The notes beneath the pieces are model-generated. The model did no database searches. It had not been told where the DNA came from and was given only the letters and a program-made list of their open reading frames with translations. 64,000 bases of DNA from positions 535,882-599,881 of the forward strand of contig NZ_JALKAH010000003.1 of NCBI RefSeq assembly GCF_023015625.1, written 5' to 3'. Origin of the DNA: Yoonia sp. F2084L (GTDB lineage: Bacteria; Pseudomonadota; Alphaproteobacteria; Rhodobacterales; Rhodobacteraceae). This document shows, in pieces, positions 33,002 to 40,577 of this stretch. Both the position numbers and the translations under genes were made by a program. How positions within the stretch are numbered: position 1 is the first letter of the stretch; the number at the start of each line of letters is the position of its first letter.

Positions 33002-33988
33002 TTAGCCCTGCATCCAGGGCAGTTTATCGAGGTCTACGTTTCCGCCGGTGACAACAACACCGACGCGTTTGCCTTTGAAAAAGTCTTTGTTCTTGATGAT
33101 CACGGCCAGTGGCACAGCACAGCTGGGTTCCATCACGATCTTCATGCGCTGCCAGGTCAGTTTCATCGCGTCGATGATTTCCTGCTCGGAAGCTGTGAAA
33201 ATCTCGGACACATGGTTGCTGACAAAGTGCCAAGTCAGGTCCTTGAGTGGAACCTTAAGCCCATCAGCAACCGTCACCGGTGCATCATCGGCGATGATGT
33301 GGCCTGCTTTGAAGCTGCGGTAGGCATCATCGGCCTGCTCGGGCTCGGCTGCTATGATCTGCACGTCGGGGGCGATGTTGGACAACGTCAAGCAGGTGCC
33401 CGAGATCATGCCGCCGCCGCCGATCGGTGCAACAACCATATCAAGGCCACCGCCATGCTCGTCCTGCATCTGCTCCATCAGTTCTTTGCTGCAAGTGCCC
33501 TGACCCGCGACAACCCGTGGGTCATTATAAGGGTGTACAAAGTCCCCCCCTGTTTCAGCCTGCACACCAGCAAAGACTGCTTCTCGGGACGTGGTTGAGG
33601 GCTCGCATTCTGTAATGATCCCGCCATAGCCCTTCACCGCATCTTTCTTCGCTTGCGGCGCGGTGCGCGGCATCACGACATTGCACGGGATGCCCCGGCG
33701 GCCTGCTGCGTAAGACAGCGATAGTGCGTGGTTGCCGGATGAATGCGTGCAGACACCCTTCTTTGCGGCCTCATCAGATAGGCCAAAGACCGCATTGGAT
33801 GCACCCCGAACTTTGAATGCACCGGCTTTCTGAAAGTTCTCACACTTAAAGAACAGCTCTGCCCCGGTGAGGTTGTTCATATACTCCGATGTCAGAACCG
33901 GGGTCCGATGGATGTATGGCTTGATGCGATCATGCGCGTCCAACACGTCTTGATAGGTTGGGATATACATGTCGTTGTGGTCTTTCAT
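33002..33988 (-). CDS. bhcB: beta-Hydroxyaspartate dehydratase
   Basis: Dehydrates beta-hydroxyaspartate to iminosuccinate. The 328-residue fold-type II PLP enzyme resembles threonine dehydratase/serine racemase: PLP lysine in KAGAFKVRGASNAVF, TSSGNHALSLSYAA-like THSSGNHALSLSYAAG, the glycine loop VVAPIGGGGMISGTCL and VVVTGGNVDLDKLP. Its ATG overlaps the bhcA stop by one base (TAATG at 33986-33990), so the two are co-translated. MYIPTYQ, 18 bases inside, is an alternative start. Confidence 0.94.
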   Translation of the reverse strand: MKDHNDMYIPTYQDVLDAHDRIKPYIHRTPVLTSEYMNNLTGAELFFKCENFQKAGAFKVRGASNAVFGLSDEAAKKGVCTHSSGNHALSLSYAAGRRGIPCNVVMPRTAPQAKKDAVKGYGGIITECEPSTTSREAVFAGVQAETGGDFVHPYNDPRVVAGQGTCSKELMEQMQDEHGGGLDMVVAPIGGGGMISGTCLTLSNIAPDVQIIAAEPEQADDAYRSFKAGHIIADDAPVTVADGLKVPLKDLTWHFVSNHVSEIFTASEQEIIDAMKLTWQRMKIVMEPSCAVPLAVIIKNKDFFKGKRVGVVVTGGNVDLDKLPWMQG

Positions 33989-35178
33989 TACGCTGCATCC
34001 TTAAGGGCCATGCCGGTCGTGCCGCGATAATACTCTTGTGCTGCCGCAACGCCAGAACCCAGTTTGATATCAAGGCCAAGGTCCACCATGCACATCTCTG
34101 CCGTGGCGATCCCGGACAGGGCCATGACGTCGGTCATGCTGCCCAAGTGGCCGATACGGAACACCTTACCTGCGACTTCACCAAGTCCAACCCCAAAAGC
34201 CACACCATACTTTTCGGCGGCATGGGTTACGATGTCAGTGGCGTTGAAGCCGTCGGGCGTCTTGATGGCGCTTACTGTATCAGAATAGACGTCTGGTGTC
34301 GCGGCGCAAAGCTCAAGCCCCCAAGCGTCGACGGCGGCACGCACACCTGATGCAATGCGGGTGTGGCGGGCGAAAACGTTGTCCAAGCCTTCTTTGAGAA
34401 GCGTCTCGGTTGCCAGCAGCAGGCCGTTCATCAGACCAACCGCGGGTGTGTAAGGATAAGCGTTGGCAGCGTAGCCCTTTGTCATATCTGCAATGTCAAA
34501 GAACGTGCGCGGCAGCTGTGCTGTCTTGCTGGCATCCAGCGCCTTTTGACTAAACCCGACAATGGCGAGGCCAGCAGGCAGCATAAAGCCTTTCTGTGAA
34601 CCAGTGACTGCAATATCAACGCCCCATTCATCAAAGCGGAAATCCATTGAGCCTATTGAACTCACACCATCAACAAACAGCAGCGCAGGGTGGTTCGCCG
34701 CATCGAGCGCTTGGCGCACGGCGGCGATGTCGGACTTCACGCCTGTGGCTGTTTCATTGTGCGTGGCCAGAACGACTTTGATCTTATGATCTGTGTCGGC
34801 CTGCAAGATTTCGGCATAGCGATCCGCTGGCAGGCCATGGCCCCAAGGTGTCTCGACGATCTTCACATTCAATTCGTGGCGCAGACACATATCAATCCAG
34901 CGATGGCTAAACATGCCGTTGCGTGCAGCCAGAACTGTGTCTCCGGCGGACAACGTATTGGTCAGCGCTGTTTCCCAGCCGCCTGTGCCGGTGGATGGAA
35001 AGATGAAAATCTCGGCTGTTTCAGACTTGATGATTTCCTGAACACCTGCGCGGGCAGGGTGCAGAATTTGACCGAACAAGGGTGACCGGTGATCAATTGT
35101 TGGCATGTCACAAGCCTTGCGAATAGCTTCGGGCATATTCGTGGGGCCGGGAATAAATACGGGGTTCTGAAAGCTCAT
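33988..35178 (-). CDS. bhcA: Aspartate-glyoxylate aminotransferase
   Basis: Transfers the amino group of aspartate to glyoxylate, giving oxaloacetate and glycine. It is a fold-type I class V aminotransferase like serine-glyoxylate aminotransferase: FIPGPTNMPEAIRKACDMP at the start, FPSTGTGGWETALTNTL, LFVDGVSSIGSMDFRFDEW and the PLP lysine in AVTGSQKGFMLPAGL. I choose ATG 35178 because GGAGG is eight bases before it; the ATG 15 bases further upstream would place that site inside the gene. First gene of the bhc operon. Confidence 0.94.
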   Translation of the reverse strand: MSFQNPVFIPGPTNMPEAIRKACDMPTIDHRSPLFGQILHPARAGVQEIIKSETAEIFIFPSTGTGGWETALTNTLSAGDTVLAARNGMFSHRWIDMCLRHELNVKIVETPWGHGLPADRYAEILQADTDHKIKVVLATHNETATGVKSDIAAVRQALDAANHPALLFVDGVSSIGSMDFRFDEWGVDIAVTGSQKGFMLPAGLAIVGFSQKALDASKTAQLPRTFFDIADMTKGYAANAYPYTPAVGLMNGLLLATETLLKEGLDNVFARHTRIASGVRAAVDAWGLELCAATPDVYSDTVSAIKTPDGFNATDIVTHAAEKYGVAFGVGLGEVAGKVFRIGHLGSMTDVMALSGIATAEMCMVDLGLDIKLGSGVAAAQEYYRGTTGMALKDAA

Positions 35179-35240
35179 CGTCCAATCCTCCATTGGGTTG
35201 AGCGTGTTTTGCCAGAGCAGGCCGCGCCTGTATATTTTTT

Positions 35241-35326
35241 TGAAATTATTTTTCAGAACATGGCGAGGAAATAAGTTTGTTTGTTGTCAGTGGGTTATAT
35301 TTTTCATAAAGTGAAATAGATTTTCA
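35241..35326. promoter_or_regulatory. Candidate BhcR operators, TGAAA-N5-TTTCA
   Basis: The bhcA-bhcR gap holds a perfect dyad TGAAATTATTTTTCA at 35241-35255, and at 35302-35326 the array TTTCA-N5-TGAAA-N5-TTTCA, whose second half is the same dyad (35312-35326). The two TGAAA-N5-TTTCA copies are 71 bp apart, about seven helical turns, which would suit DNA looping by a tetrameric IclR-type protein. Confidence 0.65.
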
Positions 35327-35341
35327 AAAGTGGTAAAAGAC

Positions 35342-36169
35342 ATGCAAGATGATGTAAAAAGAGGCCGTGGTCGCCCCAAGGCGTGGGATGACAAAGGCGC
35401 GCAGAATACTATCAAATCGCTTGATCGCGCATTAGAGGTTCTTGTGCAGATGGGCGAGATGCAAGGCGGCACGCTGTCCGAGATCGCGGGTGCCTTGGAT
35501 CAGTCCCCCGCAACGGTCTACCGCGTACTGACGACCTTTCAGGGCCGGGGTTTCGCTGACTTTGACGAACAAAGCCAAGTCTGGAGCATTGGCCCTGCTG
35601 CATTCCTGACAGGATCGCATTTCTTGCGTCGCACGTCCTTGGTTGAACGCGCCCGTCCCATCATGCGCGATCTGATGGAGGCGACGGGTGAGACGGCGAA
35701 CCTTGGGATTGAGCGTGATGGTAAAGTCTTATTTCTGGGCCAAGTTGAAACCCACGCCACGATCCGCGCTTTCTTTCCGCCCGGTACTGCGTCGGCAATG
35801 CACTCGTCTGGCATCGGCAAGGCGCTGTTGTCGCGCATGGATGACAAACGGCAGCGCGAGGTTTTGGCTGCAGGTCAGTTGGAGCAATACACGCCCTTCA
35901 CACTGACCGACCCGGAGGCGATGATTACGGACCTGAATGCGACCAAGGCGCGCGGCTACGCGATCGACGGTGAAGAACGCAACATCGGGATGCGCTGTAT
36001 TGCGGCACCTGTGTATAATGTGTTCGGCGAGGCTGTGGCGGGGATATCGGTCTCTGGCCCGACGTCACGCATTACCGAAGATCGGATTGAAGACCTCGCT
36101 GCGCCCGTCATGGACGCTGCCACCCGATTAACCCGTGCAATTGGCGGCAACAACCGCCCTGCAGGTTAG
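35342..36169 (+). CDS. bhcR: IclR-family regulator of the bhc operon
   Basis: A 275-residue regulator with an N-terminal winged helix (IKSLDRALEVLVQMGEMQGG, LSEIAGALDQSPATVYRVLTTF) and a C-terminal effector domain (GETANLGIERDGKVLFLGQV, MHSSGIGKALLSRM, GYAIDGEERNIGMRCIAAPV, GISVSGPTSRI). It is divergent from bhcA, as in the described bhc clusters where BhcR responds to glyoxylate (established knowledge). ATG 35342 is preferred over GTG 35330, which lies almost inside the operator array; neither has a good ribosome site. Confidence 0.9.
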   Translation: MQDDVKRGRGRPKAWDDKGAQNTIKSLDRALEVLVQMGEMQGGTLSEIAGALDQSPATVYRVLTTFQGRGFADFDEQSQVWSIGPAAFLTGSHFLRRTSLVERARPIMRDLMEATGETANLGIERDGKVLFLGQVETHATIRAFFPPGTASAMHSSGIGKALLSRMDDKRQREVLAAGQLEQYTPFTLTDPEAMITDLNATKARGYAIDGEERNIGMRCIAAPVYNVFGEAVAGISVSGPTSRITEDRIEDLAAPVMDAATRLTRAIGGNNRPAG

Positions 36170-36444
36170 CGTTTGGTCGACCGAATGGCACTGTTGCGAT
36201 AGTTTGGGTCGTCATGGAATGGGTGGTCGCCGGTAGGGTCGATCAAATCGTTTTCCACGGAAACGCTGTTTTGCATCAGTTTTGCCCACAACCTGCGCGC
36301 CAGAAACTGCGCGATCACAACCAGGACGATGAAGGCCGCAAAGGCAGTAAGAATTGACCCAGTGCTCAGCATCACGCAAGCGCCGTCGGCACCAAAAACG
36401 ATGGCTTGCAGGATACTTACGGTTTCAGTGCAATCGCCGAACAT
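36166..36444 (-). CDS. Small single-span membrane protein, unknown
   Basis: A 92-residue protein with one hydrophobic span (ILTAFAAFIVLVVIAQFLARRL) after a Cys-containing N-terminus (MFGDCTETVSILQ, GADGACVML) and an acidic, His-containing tail. AGAGG precedes the ATG, which supports a real gene. It is convergent with bhcR and shares the tetramer TTAG as overlapping stop codons. Not recognised. Confidence 0.6.
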   Translation of the reverse strand: MFGDCTETVSILQAIVFGADGACVMLSTGSILTAFAAFIVLVVIAQFLARRLWAKLMQNSVSVENDLIDPTGDHPFHDDPNYRNSAIRSTKR

Positions 36445-36603
36445 GGGGTCCTCTCATTGAACTACATAGTCATCTAAACCTTCCGCATGAAAACGGCAAA
36501 CTTTTGGCGGTCCTCAGTTTTCCTGATCATTGGTGGAATTTCGCATGACATTCTCAAAAACGCTTCTTAGGGTTTTCTGTGCAATACCTAAGCGGAGCCC
36601 GCC

Positions 36604-37764
36604 ATGCAGTTTGGCCTGACCGATGAACAACAGATGATCGTGGATACGGTCCGGTCCTTTGTTGAACATGAGATTTATCCGCACGAGGATCTGGTCGAAC
36701 GCAGCGGCGAAGTCCCTGCCGAGATCGCAGATGAGATCAAGCGCAAAACGATTGAACTAGGGTTTTATGCTTGCAACTTTCCTGAAGAAGTTGGTGGTGC
36801 GGGCCTGAACCACGTGGATTTCGCATTGGTCGAGCGTGAGTTGGGGCGCGGGTCGATGGCGCTAAACCATTTCTTTGGCCGTCCGCAGAATATCCTCATG
36901 GCCTGCGATGGTGATCAACGCGAACGGTATCTGCTACCCGCTGTCAGGGGCGAACGTATGGACGCGCTGGCGATGACCGAACCTGATGCGGGGTCTGACG
37001 TGCGAGGCATGAAATGCTCTGCCGTTCGCGATGGTGGCGATTGGGTTCTGAATGGGTCCAAGCACTTTATCTCAGGCGCGGATCATGCGGATTTCTTCAT
37101 TGTGTTTGTGGCGACGGGTGTTGATGAAACGCCGCGCGGCCCAAAAAAGCGGATCACCACTTTCCTTGTCGATCGCGGCACGCCGGGGTTTGAGGTGCGG
37201 GATGGCTATGCCTCGGTCAGTCACCGCGGATACAAGAACTGCATCCTTGATTTCGACAATTGTAGGCTGCCGGACGCACAGGTGTTGGGCGAGGTCGATG
37301 GCGGTTTTGCGGTGATGAATGAATGGCTCTATGCCACCCGCATCACGGTGGCCACCATGTCAGTCGGACGCGCGCGCCGCTGCTTCGACCACGCGCTCAG
37401 CTATGCAGCGGAACGTGAACAATTCGGCCAACCGATTGGCAAGTTCCAGGGCGTCAGCTTTCAGATCGCCGATATGATCACCGAAATTGACGCCGCCGAT
37501 ATGCTGACCCTCTCTGCCGCTTGGCGATTGGACCAAGGGCTGCCCGCCAACCGCGAGATCGCGTCGGCCAAGGTCTATGCGACAGAGATGCTGGCGCGTG
37601 TCACAGACGCGACGCTGCAAATCTATGGTGGGATGGGGTTGATGAGCGACTTCCCGATTGAACGGTTCTGGCGCGATGCGCGTGTCGAGCGTATCTGGGA
37701 CGGCACATCTGAAATCCAACGCCACATCATCAGCCGCGAGTTGCTGCGCCCCTTGGGGGCCTGA
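36604..37764 (+). CDS. Acyl-CoA dehydrogenase
   Basis: A 386-residue FAD enzyme that forms the 2,3-double bond of acyl-CoA esters. It has the N-terminal helical domain, MTEPDAGSDVRGMKC, WVLNGSKHFISGADHADFF, and the C-terminal YGGMGLMSDFPIERFWRDAR with the catalytic Glu region RIWDGTSEIQRHIISREL. The start has a purine-rich site. The stop overlaps the synthetase gene (TGATG), and an enoyl-CoA hydratase follows, so this is a three-gene acyl-CoA oxidation operon. Confidence 0.92.
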   Translation: MQFGLTDEQQMIVDTVRSFVEHEIYPHEDLVERSGEVPAEIADEIKRKTIELGFYACNFPEEVGGAGLNHVDFALVERELGRGSMALNHFFGRPQNILMACDGDQRERYLLPAVRGERMDALAMTEPDAGSDVRGMKCSAVRDGGDWVLNGSKHFISGADHADFFIVFVATGVDETPRGPKKRITTFLVDRGTPGFEVRDGYASVSHRGYKNCILDFDNCRLPDAQVLGEVDGGFAVMNEWLYATRITVATMSVGRARRCFDHALSYAAEREQFGQPIGKFQGVSFQIADMITEIDAADMLTLSAAWRLDQGLPANREIASAKVYATEMLARVTDATLQIYGGMGLMSDFPIERFWRDARVERIWDGTSEIQRHIISRELLRPLGA

Positions 37765-39797
37765 TGGACCCGCTGCACCGGCTTTTCCATCCTAAGACTA
37801 TCGCCGTTGTTGGTGGCGGCGCCTGGGGCAGTGAGGTAATCCGGCAATGCCAAAAGATCGGCTTTGCGGGCGATATCTGGGTGGTGCATCCCACCAAGGA
37901 CGACGTAGCAGGGCTGCGCCCCTTTCGCACCGTCGCTGATATGCCTGGCGCGCCTGATGCCGTTTTCATCGGGGTGAACCGGCATGCGACCGTCGATGTC
38001 GTGCGGTCCTTATCTGAGATGGGTGCGGGGGGCGCGATTTGTTTTGCGTCAGGATTTCGCGAGGCCCTGCATGAGGCCGCCGATGGCGATGAGTTGCAAA
38101 CGGCCTTGCTGGAGGCCGCCGGTGATATGCCGATTATCGGCCCCAATTGTTATGGCTTCTTGAACTACGTTGATGGTGTCGCACTCTGGCCGGATCAGCA
38201 TGGGGGGCTTGCCGTTGATAGCGGTATCGCGCTGATTGCCCAGTCGTCCAATGTGGCGATCAACCTGACAATGCAGATGCGCGGCCTGCCAGTGGCTTAT
38301 GTTGTGACCGTCGGTAATCAGGCGCAGACGGGTCTGTCGGCGATTGGCAAGACGCTGCTGGCGAACCCCAAGGTGACCGCTTTGGGGCTTTATATTGAGG
38401 GTATTGATGACCTGAGCGCTTTGGTCGATTTGGCGCAGACAGCGGCAAGGCTGGGCAAACCGATTGTCGCTCTAAAGATCGGCCAGTCCGAACAGGCCCA
38501 GCAAGCCACGATCACACATACCGCGTCATTGGCGGGCAGTGACGCAGGGGCGGACGCATTGTTTGCCCGTTTGGGGATCGGGCGCGTGGGGTCGCTGTCG
38601 GCGTTTCTGGAAACGCTGAAACTGCTGCATGTCGTGGGACCTTTGGCGTCACCGTGCATTGCGTCAATGTCCTGTTCGGGGGGCGAGGCCAGCCTGATGG
38701 CGGATATGGCGCATGGCACCCCCATCACTTTTCCACCGTTGGCAAAGGATCAAACGGTGGTTCTGCGCAAGGTACTCGGCCCGTTGGTGACCCTATCGAA
38801 CCCGTTGGATTATCACACGTTCATCTGGGGTGACGAAGATGCGATGGCGACGACTTTTGCCGCCATGATGTCGGATGCGGTGGCGCTGGGCGTGGTTATT
38901 CTTGATTTCCCAAGGCCGGATCGTTGCACGTCCCCTGCATGGGATCTGGTGCTAAACGCGATAGCAAGGGCGCAGGATGAAACGGGCCGTCCGATTGCGG
39001 TGCTCAGTTCCTTGGTTGAAACCATGCCCGAGGACGTGGCGCGTCGGTTGGTCGAGCAAGGCATTCTACCATTGTGCGGTATGGCCGAGGCGGTTGAGGC
39101 GATTGGGGTTGCAGCCAAGATTCATGATGCACCGATGGACAAACAGGTTTTTATCCCACCTCGGATGATGTCTGGTCGCGTACTGACCGAGGCAGAGGCG
39201 AAACACGCGCTTGCCGCGCGCGGTGTCGTGCTGCCTCAGGCGGCGCGCGCTGATGGCATCAATGCTCTCAAGACGGCGGCTCATGTAATCGGCTTTCCGG
39301 TGGTCCTGAAAGGGGAACGGGTCGCGCATAAGACCGAAGCAGGTGCTGTTGTGGTCGGGTTGCCAGACGAGGCTGCGGTCATCGCTGCAGGCAAGGCGAT
39401 GCCAGCGACCAGCTTTCTGGTCGAGGAAATGATAGCCGATGCTACGGTGGAATTGCTGGTTGGTATCGTGCTGGATCCGGTGCATGGCTACGTCCTCACG
39501 CTCGCCGCCGGTGGCACGTTGACAGAGCTGATGTCTGATGCTGCCAACCTAGTCCTGCCGGTGACCGAACAGGACATTGCGGCGGCATTGGACCGTTTGC
39601 GGATCGCGCCTTTGCTGCATGGTTATCGTGGTGGTGCCCCGGTAAACACAAACGCTATCATTGACGCGGTGCTTGCTGTGCAATCCTATGTGATGGCAGC
39701 CACACCTTTTGAGGTGGAAATCAACCCGCTGATGTGCGGACCAGACCGGGCCGTTGCCGCCGACGCCCTTATCACAACAGGAGAGCGCCATGACTGA
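37764..39797 (+). CDS. ADP-forming acyl-CoA synthetase (acetate-CoA ligase family)
   Basis: A 677-residue fused enzyme activating a carboxylic acid with ATP and CoA, releasing ADP and phosphate. Domains in order are CoA-binding (KTIAVVGGGAWGSEVIRQ), a succinyl-CoA ligase-like region with IGPNCYGFLNYVDG and the probable phospho-His in ITHTASLAGSDAG (about residue 252), and a C-terminal ATP-grasp domain from about 470 (FPVVLKGERVAHKTEAGAVV, FLVEEMIADATVELLVGI). The acid is unknown; its operon partners suggest a short or branched acyl chain. Confidence 0.87.
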   Translation: MDPLHRLFHPKTIAVVGGGAWGSEVIRQCQKIGFAGDIWVVHPTKDDVAGLRPFRTVADMPGAPDAVFIGVNRHATVDVVRSLSEMGAGGAICFASGFREALHEAADGDELQTALLEAAGDMPIIGPNCYGFLNYVDGVALWPDQHGGLAVDSGIALIAQSSNVAINLTMQMRGLPVAYVVTVGNQAQTGLSAIGKTLLANPKVTALGLYIEGIDDLSALVDLAQTAARLGKPIVALKIGQSEQAQQATITHTASLAGSDAGADALFARLGIGRVGSLSAFLETLKLLHVVGPLASPCIASMSCSGGEASLMADMAHGTPITFPPLAKDQTVVLRKVLGPLVTLSNPLDYHTFIWGDEDAMATTFAAMMSDAVALGVVILDFPRPDRCTSPAWDLVLNAIARAQDETGRPIAVLSSLVETMPEDVARRLVEQGILPLCGMAEAVEAIGVAAKIHDAPMDKQVFIPPRMMSGRVLTEAEAKHALAARGVVLPQAARADGINALKTAAHVIGFPVVLKGERVAHKTEAGAVVVGLPDEAAVIAAGKAMPATSFLVEEMIADATVELLVGIVLDPVHGYVLTLAAGGTLTELMSDAANLVLPVTEQDIAAALDRLRIAPLLHGYRGGAPVNTNAIIDAVLAVQSYVMAATPFEVEINPLMCGPDRAVAADALITTGERHD

Positions 39798-40575
39798 CGG
39801 CCCCATCAAAACAAAGCGCGACGGGCATATCCTTGAGGTCACGCTGGATCGCCCCAAAGCGAACGCCATTGATCTGGCGACCAGTCGTATCATGGGCGAT
39901 GTCTTTGCCGATTTCCGTGATGATCCCGACTTGCGGGTCGCGATTGTAACCGGTGCGGGTGAGAAATTCTTTTGCCCCGGTTGGGATCTCAAGGCCGCCG
40001 CCGATGGCGACGCGGTCGATGGAGACTACGGGCAGGGCGGCTTTGGTGGTTTGCAAGAGCTGCCACGCCTGAACAAGCCCGTGATCATGGCGATCAATGG
40101 GATCTGCTGTGGCGGCGGGCTGGAGTTGGCGTTGTCTGGTGACATTCTGCTGGCTGCTGAACATGCCAGCTTTGCCTTGCCGGAAATTCGCTCTGGGACC
40201 GTTGCGGACGCGGCATCTGTGAAACTGCCAAAGCGTATTCCTTATCACATCGCGATGGAGATGTTGCTGACCGGACGCTGGCTGGATGCAGAGGAAGCTG
40301 CACGCTGGGGGCTGATCAATCGCGTTATGCCCGCTGATCAGTTGATGGATGAAGCACGTAAGATGGCGGCGCTGATAGCATCAGGTCCGCCGCTGGTTTA
40401 CGCTGCGCTGAAAGAGGTTGTGCGTGAAGCAGAGGATATGAAGTTTCAGGATGCGATGAACCGGATCACCAAGAGCCAGTTCCCGACTGTTGCAACACTC
40501 TATAAATCAGAAGATCAGCTGGAAGGTGCCCGCGCCTTTGCCGAAAAACGTGATCCTGTCTGGAAAGGGAAATAG
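39790..40575 (+). CDS. Enoyl-CoA hydratase/isomerase (CaiD-like)
   Basis: A 261-residue crotonase-fold protein that hydrates enoyl-CoA. Family marks are ILEVTLDRPKANAIDLATSR, VTGAGEKFFCPGWDLKAAAD (oxyanion hole) and INGICCGGGLELALSGDIL, with catalytic Glu candidates in FALPEIRSGTVADAA. The IDLATSR and FCPGWDLK forms recall carnitinyl-CoA dehydratase CaiD. ATG 39790 lies in the end of the synthetase gene, after aggagag. The stop is two bases from the convergent permease stop. Confidence 0.88.
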   Translation: MTDGPIKTKRDGHILEVTLDRPKANAIDLATSRIMGDVFADFRDDPDLRVAIVTGAGEKFFCPGWDLKAAADGDAVDGDYGQGGFGGLQELPRLNKPVIMAINGICCGGGLELALSGDILLAAEHASFALPEIRSGTVADAASVKLPKRIPYHIAMEMLLTGRWLDAEEAARWGLINRVMPADQLMDEARKMAALIASGPPLVYAALKEVVREAEDMKFQDAMNRITKSQFPTVATLYKSEDQLEGARAFAEKRDPVWKGK

Positions 40576-40577
40576 GC

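Noticed and set aside
35260..35330. A specific -35/-10 pair for bhcA in the AT-rich operator region
   Set aside because: Several overlapping weak matches exist (for example TTGAAA on the minus strand) and none has a convincing -10 at the right spacing.
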